From Verrucomicrobium sp. BvORR034 (lineage in GTDB: Bacteria > Verrucomicrobiota > Verrucomicrobiia > Verrucomicrobiales > Verrucomicrobiaceae), in the NCBI RefSeq assembly GCF_000739635.1, contig NZ_BATQ01000041.1, positions 62,001 through 126,000 of the forward strand: 64,000 bases of DNA, written 5' to 3'. Every line of letters starts with the position of its first letter. The stretch's first letter is position 1. Of this stretch, positions 34,561 through 43,794 are shown in pieces. The notes under the pieces were generated by a model that was not told the origin of the DNA, did no database searches, and worked only from the letters and a program-made list of their open reading frames with translations. A program made the position numbers and the translations under genes.

Positions 34561-37131
34561 GCTTGATTTCAGCTTTTCGAACGCAAGTCTGATCTGACTG
34601 GTCTTCTCGACTATTAATCTGGAACTCTTGCCGATTCGCAGGGCTTCTCGCACTGTTGCTTGCAGGGCCTGTCCGAAAGAAGAATCGGCCAAGTTTTCGA
34701 TGATTTCGGCCCATTCAGCAGGGCTGAGGAGATTCGCCAGTTCGACGAACTCTGCGGCCGCCATGGTGTTTGCGGGATGCGTTGTCAGTGCTCCGATGAG
34801 ATCTTTGGCATCCTCTTCGTCGTGGGGTTCCAATACAGACTCAGCCGGAGTAGAATGTAGCGCGTCGTCGAAGCTCAAGTGCGTTTTGTGAGACAATAGC
34901 TTCCCAAGGATATGTCGACTAAGAAACGCCTTCCATCTTGTATGGAGACTCTTTTCAGATTCGGCAAAATAGGGGGCCAAATCCAGGCCTCCCTGAATTT
35001 GTCGCTGTACGTTCTCGATGGTGTATCTGCTGATCCTGTGTGCCCCCTCACCGAAAGACTTCAATGCATCGCTTACCGCAGCTTCGATCTCCGACCAGCG
35101 GTTAGTGGCTTCCTTTCTGAGGCTTTTGTCAATGGCTAGCAGAACCTGCTTTTTGCCATGTGGCGTTTTGGTGTTGTAATGGTTCGCTATGCTTTCGCAA
35201 ACAAGCTGGCTCCACTTCACTTCCAGCAAGTCGATCTCCGACCTTATTTCCTTTTCAATTCCAAGCAGGAGCAGATCGGCATCTAGATCCAACAATACGT
35301 TCCCGAAACTTTCATTGGACCTTGCATTGGGATTATGATTTCTATGCGGCTTGCCCCCGTTCTGCCCAAGAATCGGCAGTCGGTCGTGGAAAAAGCGACG
35401 TCCGAATTCCATCGTCTTGAACTCCTCTGGAGTGACTTTGCCGTCGTGGAAGGTCCAGTGGGAGGGACAAGGCTCGTATTTGATGAAACCAAGCGTTTCA
35501 TGGGCGAATCCCGTAGACAGCTGTGATCCAAGTTCCTCTACAAACTCCTGTTGCTTGAGGAAAATGTGTAGAAGATAATCGCCGTACCAATTCCGTTCGA
35601 CAGCTTCAAAGATTGCCGCGGGCAATATCGGCGCGCTAAACACGAAGTACGTGGTTTCGACTCCGTCTTCAAAAATCACTTTCCGGAAAACACCATTTTC
35701 GCGGTATAGCTCCTTGTCAGCGGCCCCGACATTAAGTTCCACCGATGGGGGACCAAGCTGGTGACGTGGAATAAGCACGAACGGAGTGCTGCAGTCGAGG
35801 GAGTTCGCCCTTGAACCTAGCAGCATCGGCCCGAGCATGCGTGACCCCAGTTGCAGCCCGACTTGTCTGTTCGAATACTTTAAGCGAAGGGATCGAACCG
35901 ATTCCCGAAGGTTCTTCCTGAGCTGACGGGCCATTTCGTCAGGATTCCGGCCTGCTTTAGCAGTCTCCAGCTTTATTCCTAGGTGCGGAAGTACATGAAG
36001 GGCCATTTGAATGCGATTCGAATCCGCTGGATCTTGAACTACTTCGACTCGAGGTCGCAGCGAAACTTCCTTCCAGTCAAATTCATCACGCCATGTGAGC
36101 TTTGCCCGCAGTTTTTCGTCCAGTTCAAACATCGCTCCATATGCGGCATGGTAGTAGCGGTGGAAGTCGAGTTGTCGGGCTAGTTTGAGCATCTGATCCA
36201 AGTCCAGATCCCACCAGAATCCGCCGTGAAAACGGTCTGACCGCCATATCTGGATTGTACGTTCAAGAAGACTTAGCCAGGGAAGAAATGCCGCTCCGTT
36301 CCAAAGAGGCCGCAGTTCTGTCAGCGTGTTCTCCAGTGTTCGAAGCAAATGATAAGGCCTTGCGAAAAAGATAAGATTCTCATTCATGTCCCACGTCACC
36401 GCAGTTCCACACCATGTTCGCAACGATTCGATTGCTGTTCTGCCTGAGCACAACGCAATTAGATTTACCTGAGTGGGGATGACGCCGGGCAAACTCGCAT
36501 TTTTTGAGATCTCCAAAACAGACGACTTCTCCTTGCACTTCCTGAATGCTTCATTGCAGGATTTAAACAATGCTGAAAAGCAATGGTCGGATGATGTCCA
36601 GGGCTTAGTCTGGGGTCTGGCTTCGTAAGCCTTGAGCAATTTCTTCTTGGTAAGGTGGAGGAGCTGGTTCGTGTCATCGGCGGTTTCCGCTCTTGAGCTG
36701 ACCACTGCAAGCACCACGACGATCTCGTCTTTTGAAATGCTGAGATGGGTGATGTCCAAAATGTCGGGCAAGTTGCGATTTGAGCTAAGCAACCATTCTA
36801 CAAGGGTGTTGAAGCCTCGTCTCCCGGGGGCACCTTGGGGCTGCTCTTGGAATGCCGTCATTCGTTGCTGCTTCCATCGTTCGATATACTTGCCGACACC
36901 TAGCTGGCGAAGTTCCGCTAGGATATTGCTGATGTTGGATTGACCAACATTGAACCGACTGGCTATGACGTTACGAGGTTCTCCCGACAAGAGGCTTGAG
37001 ACAATCGCGACCCTGCGCTGCTGAGTGGGAGACAGGAACTCGGCGGCGTGCGCTGCGATAGACTTCAGCTCCTCTCGCTCGTTGTCGTTCACCGAGATTG
37101 TGACGGTGGCACTAGCGGGTTCAGACTTCAT
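34552..37131 (-). CDS. Large HTH-containing protein of unknown function
   Basis: 859 aa, no signal peptide or membrane helices. Residues about 33-80 form a helix-turn-helix like those of sigma region 4, LuxR or resolvase tails (SPTQQRRVAIVSSLLSGEPR, NVIASRFNVGQSNISNILAE). The remaining ~770 residues show no motif I recognise; no Walker, nuclease or protease signature is evident. Bases are A/T-richer and codon choice less GC-biased than in neighbours, which suggests later acquisition. It stands alone between the integrase and a small HTH gene that diverges from it. It may be a regulator, a transposition or recombination factor, or a defence protein. Confidence 0.75.
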   Translation of the reverse strand: MKSEPASATVTISVNDNEREELKSIAAHAAEFLSPTQQRRVAIVSSLLSGEPRNVIASRFNVGQSNISNILAELRQLGVGKYIERWKQQRMTAFQEQPQGAPGRRGFNTLVEWLLSSNRNLPDILDITHLSISKDEIVVVLAVVSSRAETADDTNQLLHLTKKKLLKAYEARPQTKPWTSSDHCFSALFKSCNEAFRKCKEKSSVLEISKNASLPGVIPTQVNLIALCSGRTAIESLRTWCGTAVTWDMNENLIFFARPYHLLRTLENTLTELRPLWNGAAFLPWLSLLERTIQIWRSDRFHGGFWWDLDLDQMLKLARQLDFHRYYHAAYGAMFELDEKLRAKLTWRDEFDWKEVSLRPRVEVVQDPADSNRIQMALHVLPHLGIKLETAKAGRNPDEMARQLRKNLRESVRSLRLKYSNRQVGLQLGSRMLGPMLLGSRANSLDCSTPFVLIPRHQLGPPSVELNVGAADKELYRENGVFRKVIFEDGVETTYFVFSAPILPAAIFEAVERNWYGDYLLHIFLKQQEFVEELGSQLSTGFAHETLGFIKYEPCPSHWTFHDGKVTPEEFKTMEFGRRFFHDRLPILGQNGGKPHRNHNPNARSNESFGNVLLDLDADLLLLGIEKEIRSEIDLLEVKWSQLVCESIANHYNTKTPHGKKQVLLAIDKSLRKEATNRWSEIEAAVSDALKSFGEGAHRISRYTIENVQRQIQGGLDLAPYFAESEKSLHTRWKAFLSRHILGKLLSHKTHLSFDDALHSTPAESVLEPHDEEDAKDLIGALTTHPANTMAAAEFVELANLLSPAEWAEIIENLADSSFGQALQATVREALRIGKSSRLIVEKTSQIRLAFEKLKSSSP

Positions 37132-37168
37132 TTTTTAGGCTGAGTTTGCCGGAGATCTTTGTCAACGG

Positions 37169-37420
37169 ATGAAAAATACCAACTCCACGAGCTGGACCGC
37201 TGCTGAGATCGCCCTGCGCTGGGCGGTGCACCCCGCTTCAGTACTTCGGATCATGCGGCGGTTTGGAATTGCCGGCGCCAAGTTCGGCACCTCCCGGCAG
37301 TCTGCCCGACGCTTCTCGGCTGAAGAGCTCAAGTTGGCGGAATCCTATGCCCAGTTGAACAACACTACCCAAGCTAATCATGCAAAACACGACACCACCT
37401 CTGACTGCAAACAATCCTGA
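37169..37420 (+). CDS. Small HTH protein (excisionase-like)
   Basis: 83 aa. A helix-turn-helix of MerR/excisionase type is suggested by WTAAEIALRWAVHPASVLRI followed by MRRFGIAGAKFGTSRQSARRF and FSAEELKLAE. It diverges from the 859-aa gene and overlaps the next gene by 41 bp, so it probably begins the polymerase operon. Could act as excision factor or operon regulator. Confidence 0.6.
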   Translation: MKNTNSTSWTAAEIALRWAVHPASVLRIMRRFGIAGAKFGTSRQSARRFSAEELKLAESYAQLNNTTQANHAKHDTTSDCKQS

Positions 37421-38006
37421 CCTCGCGTCCGTCCTCTCGCAGATGCCCTCTGCCCCTCTGGATCCTCTCGATCTCACTGCCTTTCGTCTCGAAGCGACCA
37501 TCAGCGATGGTGTCGCAAAGAAGGTGCTCACAGTGCTACCGATTCGCAAGCCAGCGAAAGACTCGTTCGTCCGTACGCACCTTGACCCGCAGTGCTGGAT
37601 GGTTTTCGGACTCATCGAGCTTCAAGAAACCAGCCGGATCTATCTTGTCGATCCGAAGATTGTACCTGCACTCCAGGAAAGGGGGGAGGCCACCTTCTTC
37701 CGGGCACACCTTGTCCTGACTGTCGATCGGAAGGGAAACCCGTTCCTGTGGCCGCTAAAGTTTTCCGCACAGGACAACATTTGGCATATTTCGGCGCGGG
37801 GGGCGGCGGAAAAGGCCCGTGAAAAGTGGGTGCGGGTTACTTCCAACAGAGCTGCGGGGTGCTATGACGCGGCTGTTGCGGAGAACCAGGACGCAGAGCC
37901 TCTGTGGCCTGACATGGAGTACAAGGAACTCCTGCGTCTGGCTTTCGGAAATCGGACCATCAACTCTCTGGAGCATCCGGTGCTTCTCGAACTTCGCGGT
38001 GCTTGA
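37380..38006 (+). CDS. Hypothetical protein paired with DNA polymerase
   Basis: 208 aa, soluble; no family recognised. It has a beta-rich middle (FRAHLVLTVDRKGNPFLWPL, IWHISARGAAEKAREKWVRV). Its stop (38004-38006) is one base from the ATG of the polymerase, so the two are translationally coupled. Similar size and position suggest an accessory factor, for instance a DNA-binding or processivity protein, but this is inference only. Confidence 0.65.
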   Translation: MQNTTPPLTANNPDLASVLSQMPSAPLDPLDLTAFRLEATISDGVAKKVLTVLPIRKPAKDSFVRTHLDPQCWMVFGLIELQETSRIYLVDPKIVPALQERGEATFFRAHLVLTVDRKGNPFLWPLKFSAQDNIWHISARGAAEKAREKWVRVTSNRAAGCYDAAVAENQDAEPLWPDMEYKELLRLAFGNRTINSLEHPVLLELRGA

Positions 38007-38007
38007 T

Positions 38008-39717
38008 ATGAAGATTTTCCTTGTGGATTTCGAGTACAGCGCACCTGAAGGTTTCATGCCGAGGCCGATCTGCATGGTTGCTCGGGAGTATTTCTCTGGG
38101 GAGACTGTCAGGTACTGGCTCTGGGATTGTCCGCCCAAGGACTGTCCTATCCCCACTGGGCCTGACGTCCTCTATGTTGCTTATCTTGCGAGTGCGGAAC
38201 TGGGATGCCACCTGGCACTTGGCTGGCAAATGCCAGTCCACGTTCTGGATCTCTACGCTGAGTATCGGTGGATGATTTCCGGGCGCAGGCCCTTTGCAGG
38301 CTACTCTCTGTTGGGAGCCCTCCAGTCATTCGGACTGGGCGGCATGCCCGCCGTCGAGAAGTCCTCGATGCGGGAACTCGCCATCAGGGGTGGCCCATAC
38401 AGTTGTGAGGAGCAACAGCTTCTGCTGAAATACTGTGAATCTGATGTGATTGCTTTGACTCAGCTACTGCACTGCATGCTGCCCCATCTCAATCTCGCTC
38501 TTGCCGTCATTCGTGGCCGCTATATGTCGGCAGTCGCCAAGGTGGAAAGGACCGGGGTCCCGATCGACTACGCTTTGTTGAACGCGATCCAGGCGCGTTG
38601 GAGGGAGCTAATGCTTGGCCTTGTGGAGAAAATGGACCGGGACTACGGAGTGTATGAAGGCACGACCTTCAAGACGGAGCGATGGGCCAAGTGGTGCTCC
38701 GCCGCCGGCATCTGTTGGCCCAAGCTGCCAAGTGGAGAGTTGGATTTGAAGCGGGAAACGTTCCGGAAAATGGGAGTGTTACACCCCCAGGTCTTGCCTA
38801 TGTACGAACTGCGGACGACTCTGGCGGAACTTCGGATCAATAAACTGGCCGTCGGGCCAGACCAACGTAATCGCTACCTCGTGGGCGCTTTCGGAACGAA
38901 AACCGGTCGCAATGCGCCCTCGAGCACGAAGTCGATATTCGGACTGTCTCGGTGGATCAGGCACCTGATAAAGCCCCGTGAAGGCATGGCATTGGCCTAC
39001 ATTGACTGGTGTCAACAGGAACTGGGGATTGCCGCATTGCTTTCAGGAGACCGGGTGATGCAGGAGGTCTACAATTCTCATGACCCTTATCTGGCTTTCG
39101 CCTCATTGGCCGGAGCCGTACCGAAGACCGCCACCAAAGGGAGTCATCCTCGTGAACGTGGGATCTACAAAGTGGCTTCCCTTGCAGTACTAATGGGAAT
39201 GGGGACAGAGGCGCTGGGGGAGGCCACGGGGACTTCTGGCGCAATGGGGGCGAGATTGCTCAGTCAGCACAAGGAAAAATTTTCTAAATTCTGGGAGTGG
39301 TCCGACGGTCAGGTTGACCGGGCGACGATGGGAGAGACGTTGCAGAGCAACTATGGGTGGCAACTGCACCCAGAAATGGATGGACCTACCACCTTCCGGA
39401 ACTTTGGTCTACAGGCGAACGGGGCCGAAATGCTTCGGATCGCTGCGATGGCGATTACCGAGCGCGGAATAAGCCTTTGCGCCCTGGTGCACGACGCTCT
39501 GTTGATTGAGGCACCTTTGGACGAAATCGACGCTGTGGTTGCAGACGTGAAGGCTTGCATGGCCTCTGCCAGCCGCGCTGTGCTCGGGGGTTTTGAACTT
39601 GATACGGAGGCTTACGTCATTCGTTGGCCGAACCGATTCTGCGACGAGCGCGGCGCGAAAATGTGGGAGACAGTGATGGAACTCCTCGGTGCCAATGACT
39701 CACCTGCTCCAGTTTGA
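38008..39717 (+). CDS. Divergent family-A DNA polymerase with 3'-5' exonuclease
   Basis: 569 aa from the ATG at 38008. The N-terminus is a DEDD-type exonuclease: VDFEYS (D7, E9) and YCESD (Y142, D146). The polymerase part has TGRNAPSS (R301), motif A AYIDWCQQELG (D333), motif B RERGIYKVASLAVLMGMGTE (R384/K388), the QANGAEMLR helix and motif C LVHDALLIEA (D496). Compared with Pol I, motif C has Ala for the usual Glu after HD, and the 5' nuclease domain is absent. Both metal-binding Asp residues of the polymerase site remain, so it should be active. It is an element-borne replicase, coupled to the gene upstream. Confidence 0.9.
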   Translation: MKIFLVDFEYSAPEGFMPRPICMVAREYFSGETVRYWLWDCPPKDCPIPTGPDVLYVAYLASAELGCHLALGWQMPVHVLDLYAEYRWMISGRRPFAGYSLLGALQSFGLGGMPAVEKSSMRELAIRGGPYSCEEQQLLLKYCESDVIALTQLLHCMLPHLNLALAVIRGRYMSAVAKVERTGVPIDYALLNAIQARWRELMLGLVEKMDRDYGVYEGTTFKTERWAKWCSAAGICWPKLPSGELDLKRETFRKMGVLHPQVLPMYELRTTLAELRINKLAVGPDQRNRYLVGAFGTKTGRNAPSSTKSIFGLSRWIRHLIKPREGMALAYIDWCQQELGIAALLSGDRVMQEVYNSHDPYLAFASLAGAVPKTATKGSHPRERGIYKVASLAVLMGMGTEALGEATGTSGAMGARLLSQHKEKFSKFWEWSDGQVDRATMGETLQSNYGWQLHPEMDGPTTFRNFGLQANGAEMLRIAAMAITERGISLCALVHDALLIEAPLDEIDAVVADVKACMASASRAVLGGFELDTEAYVIRWPNRFCDERGAKMWETVMELLGANDSPAPV

Positions 39718-39769
39718 AACTTGACCTGCATCAATCTGATACACCCGATCTATATCTTCTCAGTCTTCT

Positions 39770-40213
39770 ATGAAATACTACCTGCAAGATGAAAGTGAAC
39801 CTATCGCTTATGTGATTAGTGGAAAAGGGCAAGGTGCCTCGATGAAGGCTGCTCGTGGAGCCAAGGGCTATAGCGGGAGGAAGTTTATTTGTGGCCCTAT
39901 TCCGCTTTTGTGGATGTGTAAGGCAGTGTCGCTGCCCAAGTGCGGCATCGTTGTGGCCCTTCTCATCTCTTACTGTCGCGGACTGGAAAGGAGTGATAGG
40001 TTCAAGCTCAGACCTGCCCGACTTCGTGAGTTTGGCATTGGCCGATCCAGTGGTAGCCGCGGAATCCTTGCTCTCGAAGAGGCAGGCTTGATTCGTGTAG
40101 TTGACCGACACCGCGGTCGTGCACCACTGATCGAGGTGTTGAACTGGGAGTCGTCCTTTACCGCTGAGCTCTCCGCCTCAAGTGGGCCCATTGAGAATAT
40201 TCAGGTCTACTAG
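39770..40213 (+). CDS. Winged-helix DNA-binding protein, putative
   Basis: 147 aa. The C-terminal half looks like a winged helix: LPKCGIVVALLISYCRGLER, FKLRPARLREFGIGRSSGSR, GILALEEAGLIRVVDRHRGR (recognition helix then wing) APLIEVL. The layout is like the helix-turn-helix of MarR-type or plasmid replication-initiator domains. It follows the polymerase by 52 bp and overlaps the convergent gene's end by four bases. Possibly a replication or copy-control regulator. Confidence 0.55.
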   Translation: MKYYLQDESEPIAYVISGKGQGASMKAARGAKGYSGRKFICGPIPLLWMCKAVSLPKCGIVVALLISYCRGLERSDRFKLRPARLREFGIGRSSGSRGILALEEAGLIRVVDRHRGRAPLIEVLNWESSFTAELSASSGPIENIQVY

Positions 40214-40482
40214 GCGGCAGAGATGGAATCATCTTCAAGCTCATCCTCTTCCTCTTCCTCTTCCTCTTCGTCGAGTCGGGCTAGGTGCTTCCAGGCTTCT
40301 TCCATGAGATGCTGAGACAATGCGAGTTGCTTCTCGTACGGGATGCCAGCCTTGTTCATGGCATCCATGGTGCGTTCCTGGTCGATTCGAATTTCACCGG
40401 AGGCACCGGCGACAAACTCGCCGGTGCCAAGCTCCAGATCCATTTTGAAGCGAATGACCAATTCATCAGAAGGGGTGATCAT
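40210..40482 (-). CDS. Small acidic hypothetical protein
   Basis: 90 aa from the ATG at 40482 (MITPSDELVIRFKMDLELGT). No family recognised. The C-terminus carries an uninterrupted run of eight Glu, coded by a CTTCCT-type microsatellite on the plus strand (about 40243-40276), which is likely to change length by slippage. It is the only leftward gene in this part of the element. Confidence 0.5.
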   Translation of the reverse strand: MITPSDELVIRFKMDLELGTGEFVAGASGEIRIDQERTMDAMNKAGIPYEKQLALSQHLMEEAWKHLARLDEEEEEEEEDELEDDSISAA

Positions 40483-40588
40483 AAGTGAAGCCTGTGATGA
40501 ATGGACGCTCGCGCAACACAAATGTGCGGTCTAACTTTAAATGAGCGCGTTATTGACCAGGCGGTGCAGGTATTGCATGAAATAACTC

Positions 40589-42205
40589 ATGTGCCATGGC
40601 TGGGACATCGCCCCACATGCGAACCGGAGAACCTGCCCGGCTGGACGATTGATTCTCAAGGCTGCCTCAGAGCTTGCTTTTCTCACACAACCCAATTGCC
40701 AGGTGAAGATCGACCAACACTACGCCTCCGATTACTGGACCGAAACTTTCGGCAACACCATCTGTGTGTACTCGCAGGTGCTGGGCTTGCCTCCCGTAGA
40801 GACGGCTCTGTTCATGGCCGGAGTGCTTTGCAATCTCAGCGGCCACACTGCTGCATTGGCGGACGGTGTATCTCATCACGGCATCCCAGGCTTCAGCCTG
40901 ACCGTTGTGGGCTCTGGGGATCATCGGTACCAACGGCTCCTCGACAAGCTGGTAGGGCCGGTGAAGTCGATTCAGGTTCACCTCAGGGAGGGCGCGCTTC
41001 GTTTGAACCGGTCCGTGGTCGATGGGCATACTTTTGGCCCTGTCAATGGATTGGCGGGTTTGCAGGGACAGCCGCGGAGTGAACTGTACGAGCAGTTCCT
41101 GAAAATGTGGGACGCGTCGGCGCAGGTAATGAAGCGCGGGGCAACGGTACCCCATGTTTGGGAGGAAAGGGATCCGATGATCTATTTTGGTAACTATGGC
41201 GAAGTCGAGATGGCATTGCAGTCCCGGCTCCCGGATACCCACCATCGTCCGACCATTCTTCATCTGACCAATGATCTCACCCGGCTCGAGGAGGTTCTGG
41301 GCGAGGTGTTTGATCAGAGGTTGTGGGTCGTGGATACAGCGGGAGGATTTTTTGGGAGCACCTTCAGCAAAGGGGCCGCAGCGGGAAACCGGTCCTTGCT
41401 ACAGTTGGCGTCCCTGCTTGCCGGCAAAGACATCGAGGTGAGCAGGCTCCATCCCGAGCAAGGCTACGGATCGCTTCAGCATGCCCAGGTCAGGGTGATG
41501 ACTTGCTCTTGCGAATCGCGCCTCGCCGACATGCTCTCCATTGAGATGGCTTCAGCCCGTCCCTCGCTTCTTCAGGAAATGTTGCTCGTAGCCCCGCAGT
41601 GGAAACCGATCATCGTGCTCGAAGACCCAAAGTGGTTTGCAGAGGCGCAGGCCGCCTACCGAGCAGCCTTGTTGGAGGTGATCAATCATCGCATCTGCCG
41701 GAACGGACCCGTTCACAAATTGGGTAGCGAGAACATGACCAACATTTGGAAGGTTGAGAGTGCTTTCGTCAATACGCTGGACAGCAGTGCTGTCGATTTG
41801 GGTAGTCACACCAGGGTGCTCTCTTGTTTGGTGCGGCAGTTGGTGTGGGCGTTTGGCCTCCTGAGGCGGGAAGGCGAACCCTTCTGGTGTCTCAGAGCCG
41901 CAGAGGTCGTAGCGCACCATGCCGCAGCGGCACATCTGGGACAGTTGCGAACCTGTCGGCAGCTTGCCAGTTCCTCCGAGGCTCAGCGCCTGGAAGAACG
42001 AATTGTCCGCAACCTGGAAAACAAGGGCCCCTCTACCCGGAGGGAAATCCAGCGGTCCTTGTTCGGTTGCAGGCAGCGTGAACTGGCTGGTGCACTGGAG
42101 GCCTTGATCTCGAAGGGAGCCCTGGCGTTTGACCGCCAGTCTGAACGCTTCGCCATTGATGTGCAGAGGGCGACGATTGCTGGGGAGGGGCACGGCGCAT
42201 CCTGA
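40589..42205 (+). CDS. DUF3987-like element protein 1
   Basis: About 538 aa; the start is uncertain, because the first ~25 residues (MCHGWDIAPHANRRTCPAGR) are not protein-like, and a better-looking stretch lies in another frame upstream (ITHVPWLGHRPTCEPENLPG). The body resembles the DUF3987 class of mobile-element helicase/primase-like proteins in layout (DYWTETFGNTICVYSQVLGL, ETALFMAGVLCNLSG), but no Walker A is present. The C-terminus is a winged-helix-like tail (NKGPSTRREIQRSLFGCRQR, then ALEALISKGALAFDRQSERF). Stop and next start are 2 bp apart. A recent frameshift near 40650 is possible. Confidence 0.55.
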   Translation: MCHGWDIAPHANRRTCPAGRLILKAASELAFLTQPNCQVKIDQHYASDYWTETFGNTICVYSQVLGLPPVETALFMAGVLCNLSGHTAALADGVSHHGIPGFSLTVVGSGDHRYQRLLDKLVGPVKSIQVHLREGALRLNRSVVDGHTFGPVNGLAGLQGQPRSELYEQFLKMWDASAQVMKRGATVPHVWEERDPMIYFGNYGEVEMALQSRLPDTHHRPTILHLTNDLTRLEEVLGEVFDQRLWVVDTAGGFFGSTFSKGAAAGNRSLLQLASLLAGKDIEVSRLHPEQGYGSLQHAQVRVMTCSCESRLADMLSIEMASARPSLLQEMLLVAPQWKPIIVLEDPKWFAEAQAAYRAALLEVINHRICRNGPVHKLGSENMTNIWKVESAFVNTLDSSAVDLGSHTRVLSCLVRQLVWAFGLLRREGEPFWCLRAAEVVAHHAAAAHLGQLRTCRQLASSSEAQRLEERIVRNLENKGPSTRREIQRSLFGCRQRELAGALEALISKGALAFDRQSERFAIDVQRATIAGEGHGAS

Positions 42206-42207
42206 CG

Positions 42208-43641
42208 ATGACCCGAAACATTCTTTCACTGGAGAGACCGATCACTGAGCATCGTGAGTGTGCCTTGCGCCAGGTGCCCTCGGTGGTCAGTGACTACGTG
42301 CAACTGGCAGCCTCCAGGTGGGGGCTTGGTGTGGCTCCCCTTCTTGCCGCCGCGCTGCATCACTTGTGTTCGGTCCAGGCGCACCGGCATCGTTTGCGTG
42401 AGACGCACATTGGCCACTCCTGCCCGTTCAATCTCATCGTTTGCACGCAGCGGCCTTCGCAGGACAGATGGTTCGAGTATATGGGAGAGGCGTGGATGGG
42501 AGTGGTGCGTCACAATATGCGCCAGCATCAAGCCAAGGGGCGTGAACGTCTTGAGGCTGAATACCGCAAGCTTGAGCAAATGAGATTGCTCCCTGTCGGG
42601 ATGGTGGGCAGCCCGGTTCCTGATCAACTGGACAGGCAACTGTTTGAGGTCGCCAATCAGTACAAGCCCTGCCTTGTAGAACGACGGTCGGGAGCCGCGG
42701 CGGCACTGAAGGCCTTGGAGAACTGCAACGACCTTTGCGTACTCCTAACCAATGGTGGGATGGATCCCGTGGAAGAGTTGCTCAATTCGGGACGCAAGGT
42801 CTGTCTGGACCTTGCCTCTCTGCTTAACTTGAGCTGGTCGGACATCGGGCTGCCTGGAAAGTCTCCCGTACCGACCCGTGGCATTGTGCACCTGTACTGG
42901 TGCACGTATGCAAGTGCCCTGCGCCGCCTGCTACTGGGTCTTCGCAGCCCATGGGCTTGCAACCAGCCACCGATTCTGCTGGTGCGGCAGCATGACCCCG
43001 CCTGCCTGAACGAGCTGCCCGTGGAAGACAAAACCAAGGCCTGGGATGAACTCTTGCTGAAGGGGCTGATACAACGACTGGCATTGTCCGAAGTGAGGGC
43101 GTGGTCCTTGTCCCCAGAAGCTTCCCAGATGATGGTGGATTTCAGAAAGCAATCTCTCCAAGACTGGAATGGGGCAGTGGATCCTCTGGCCTTGCCGGAC
43201 TTCTTTCCTTCCCTGGCATTGCGCATGGCCATGTTGCTTTCCGCCCTGGAGTTGAACACGGAGTCTCTGAATGATGCGAGCCTCGTTTCAGTCTCAGTGA
43301 TGGAACGTGCCTGTTGCCTCGCGCAATGGATGGCCAGTGAACATCGGGATTGTCTTCGATGGTTGAAGAATCCCCATGCCGGTGATGTCGATGACCTGCT
43401 TCATGACCGGGGCATCGACACCATTGACTTGGAAACCTTGAAGCGGGCGATTCCCGAAAAACTCCAGGTGAACGGACCACTGTCACCGCGAGATCTGAGC
43501 CGGAGCTTCCATCGTCTTCCCAGAAAGGCTCGAGACCTGGCTCTGGCGCGATTGTTGAAGGATGGTGTGATCGAAGAATTACCCGATGGCAGACTGCGAA
43601 TTGCCCCGACTGCTGCCAATGTCAGCGTCAGCGGCGGTTAG
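42208..43641 (+). CDS. DUF3987-like element protein 2
   Basis: 477 aa. The N-terminal part (VSDYVQLAASRWGLGVAPLL, AAALHHLCSVQAHRHR, GHSCPFNLIVCTQRPSQDRW) follows the DUF3987 pattern up to the point where Walker A would be, but the GxxGxGKS loop is absent. The C-terminus has a winged-helix-like tail (GPLSPRDLSRSFHRLPRKAR, ALARLLKDGVIEELPDGRLR) built like that of the preceding gene, so the two are probably diverged paralogues. Translationally coupled to that gene. A DNA-binding scaffold or inactive helicase-like role fits. Confidence 0.55.
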   Translation: MTRNILSLERPITEHRECALRQVPSVVSDYVQLAASRWGLGVAPLLAAALHHLCSVQAHRHRLRETHIGHSCPFNLIVCTQRPSQDRWFEYMGEAWMGVVRHNMRQHQAKGRERLEAEYRKLEQMRLLPVGMVGSPVPDQLDRQLFEVANQYKPCLVERRSGAAAALKALENCNDLCVLLTNGGMDPVEELLNSGRKVCLDLASLLNLSWSDIGLPGKSPVPTRGIVHLYWCTYASALRRLLLGLRSPWACNQPPILLVRQHDPACLNELPVEDKTKAWDELLLKGLIQRLALSEVRAWSLSPEASQMMVDFRKQSLQDWNGAVDPLALPDFFPSLALRMAMLLSALELNTESLNDASLVSVSVMERACCLAQWMASEHRDCLRWLKNPHAGDVDDLLHDRGIDTIDLETLKRAIPEKLQVNGPLSPRDLSRSFHRLPRKARDLALARLLKDGVIEELPDGRLRIAPTAANVSVSGG

Positions 43642-43751
43642 GGTGGGGGTGTTGCAGCGAGGCGTGAAAGCCTATATCGACAGCTAGGCTGGCGTGCTGC
43701 GTCTTGCCAGATCGACAGAGCCTGCAACAGAGCCTGCTCCTGTGTCATATA

Positions 43752-43770
43752 AACCTGAGAGACTCAGGTT
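43752..43770. promoter_or_regulatory. Perfect palindrome, putative operator
   Basis: AACCTGAG AGA CTCAGGTT, 8-bp arms around a 3-bp centre, 25 bp before the small gene at 43795. A T/A-rich stretch lies just left of it. Likely a repressor site for the block that follows; the binding protein is unknown. Confidence 0.45.
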
Positions 43771-43794
43771 AGCTGATCTCACTATTGCAATCTC

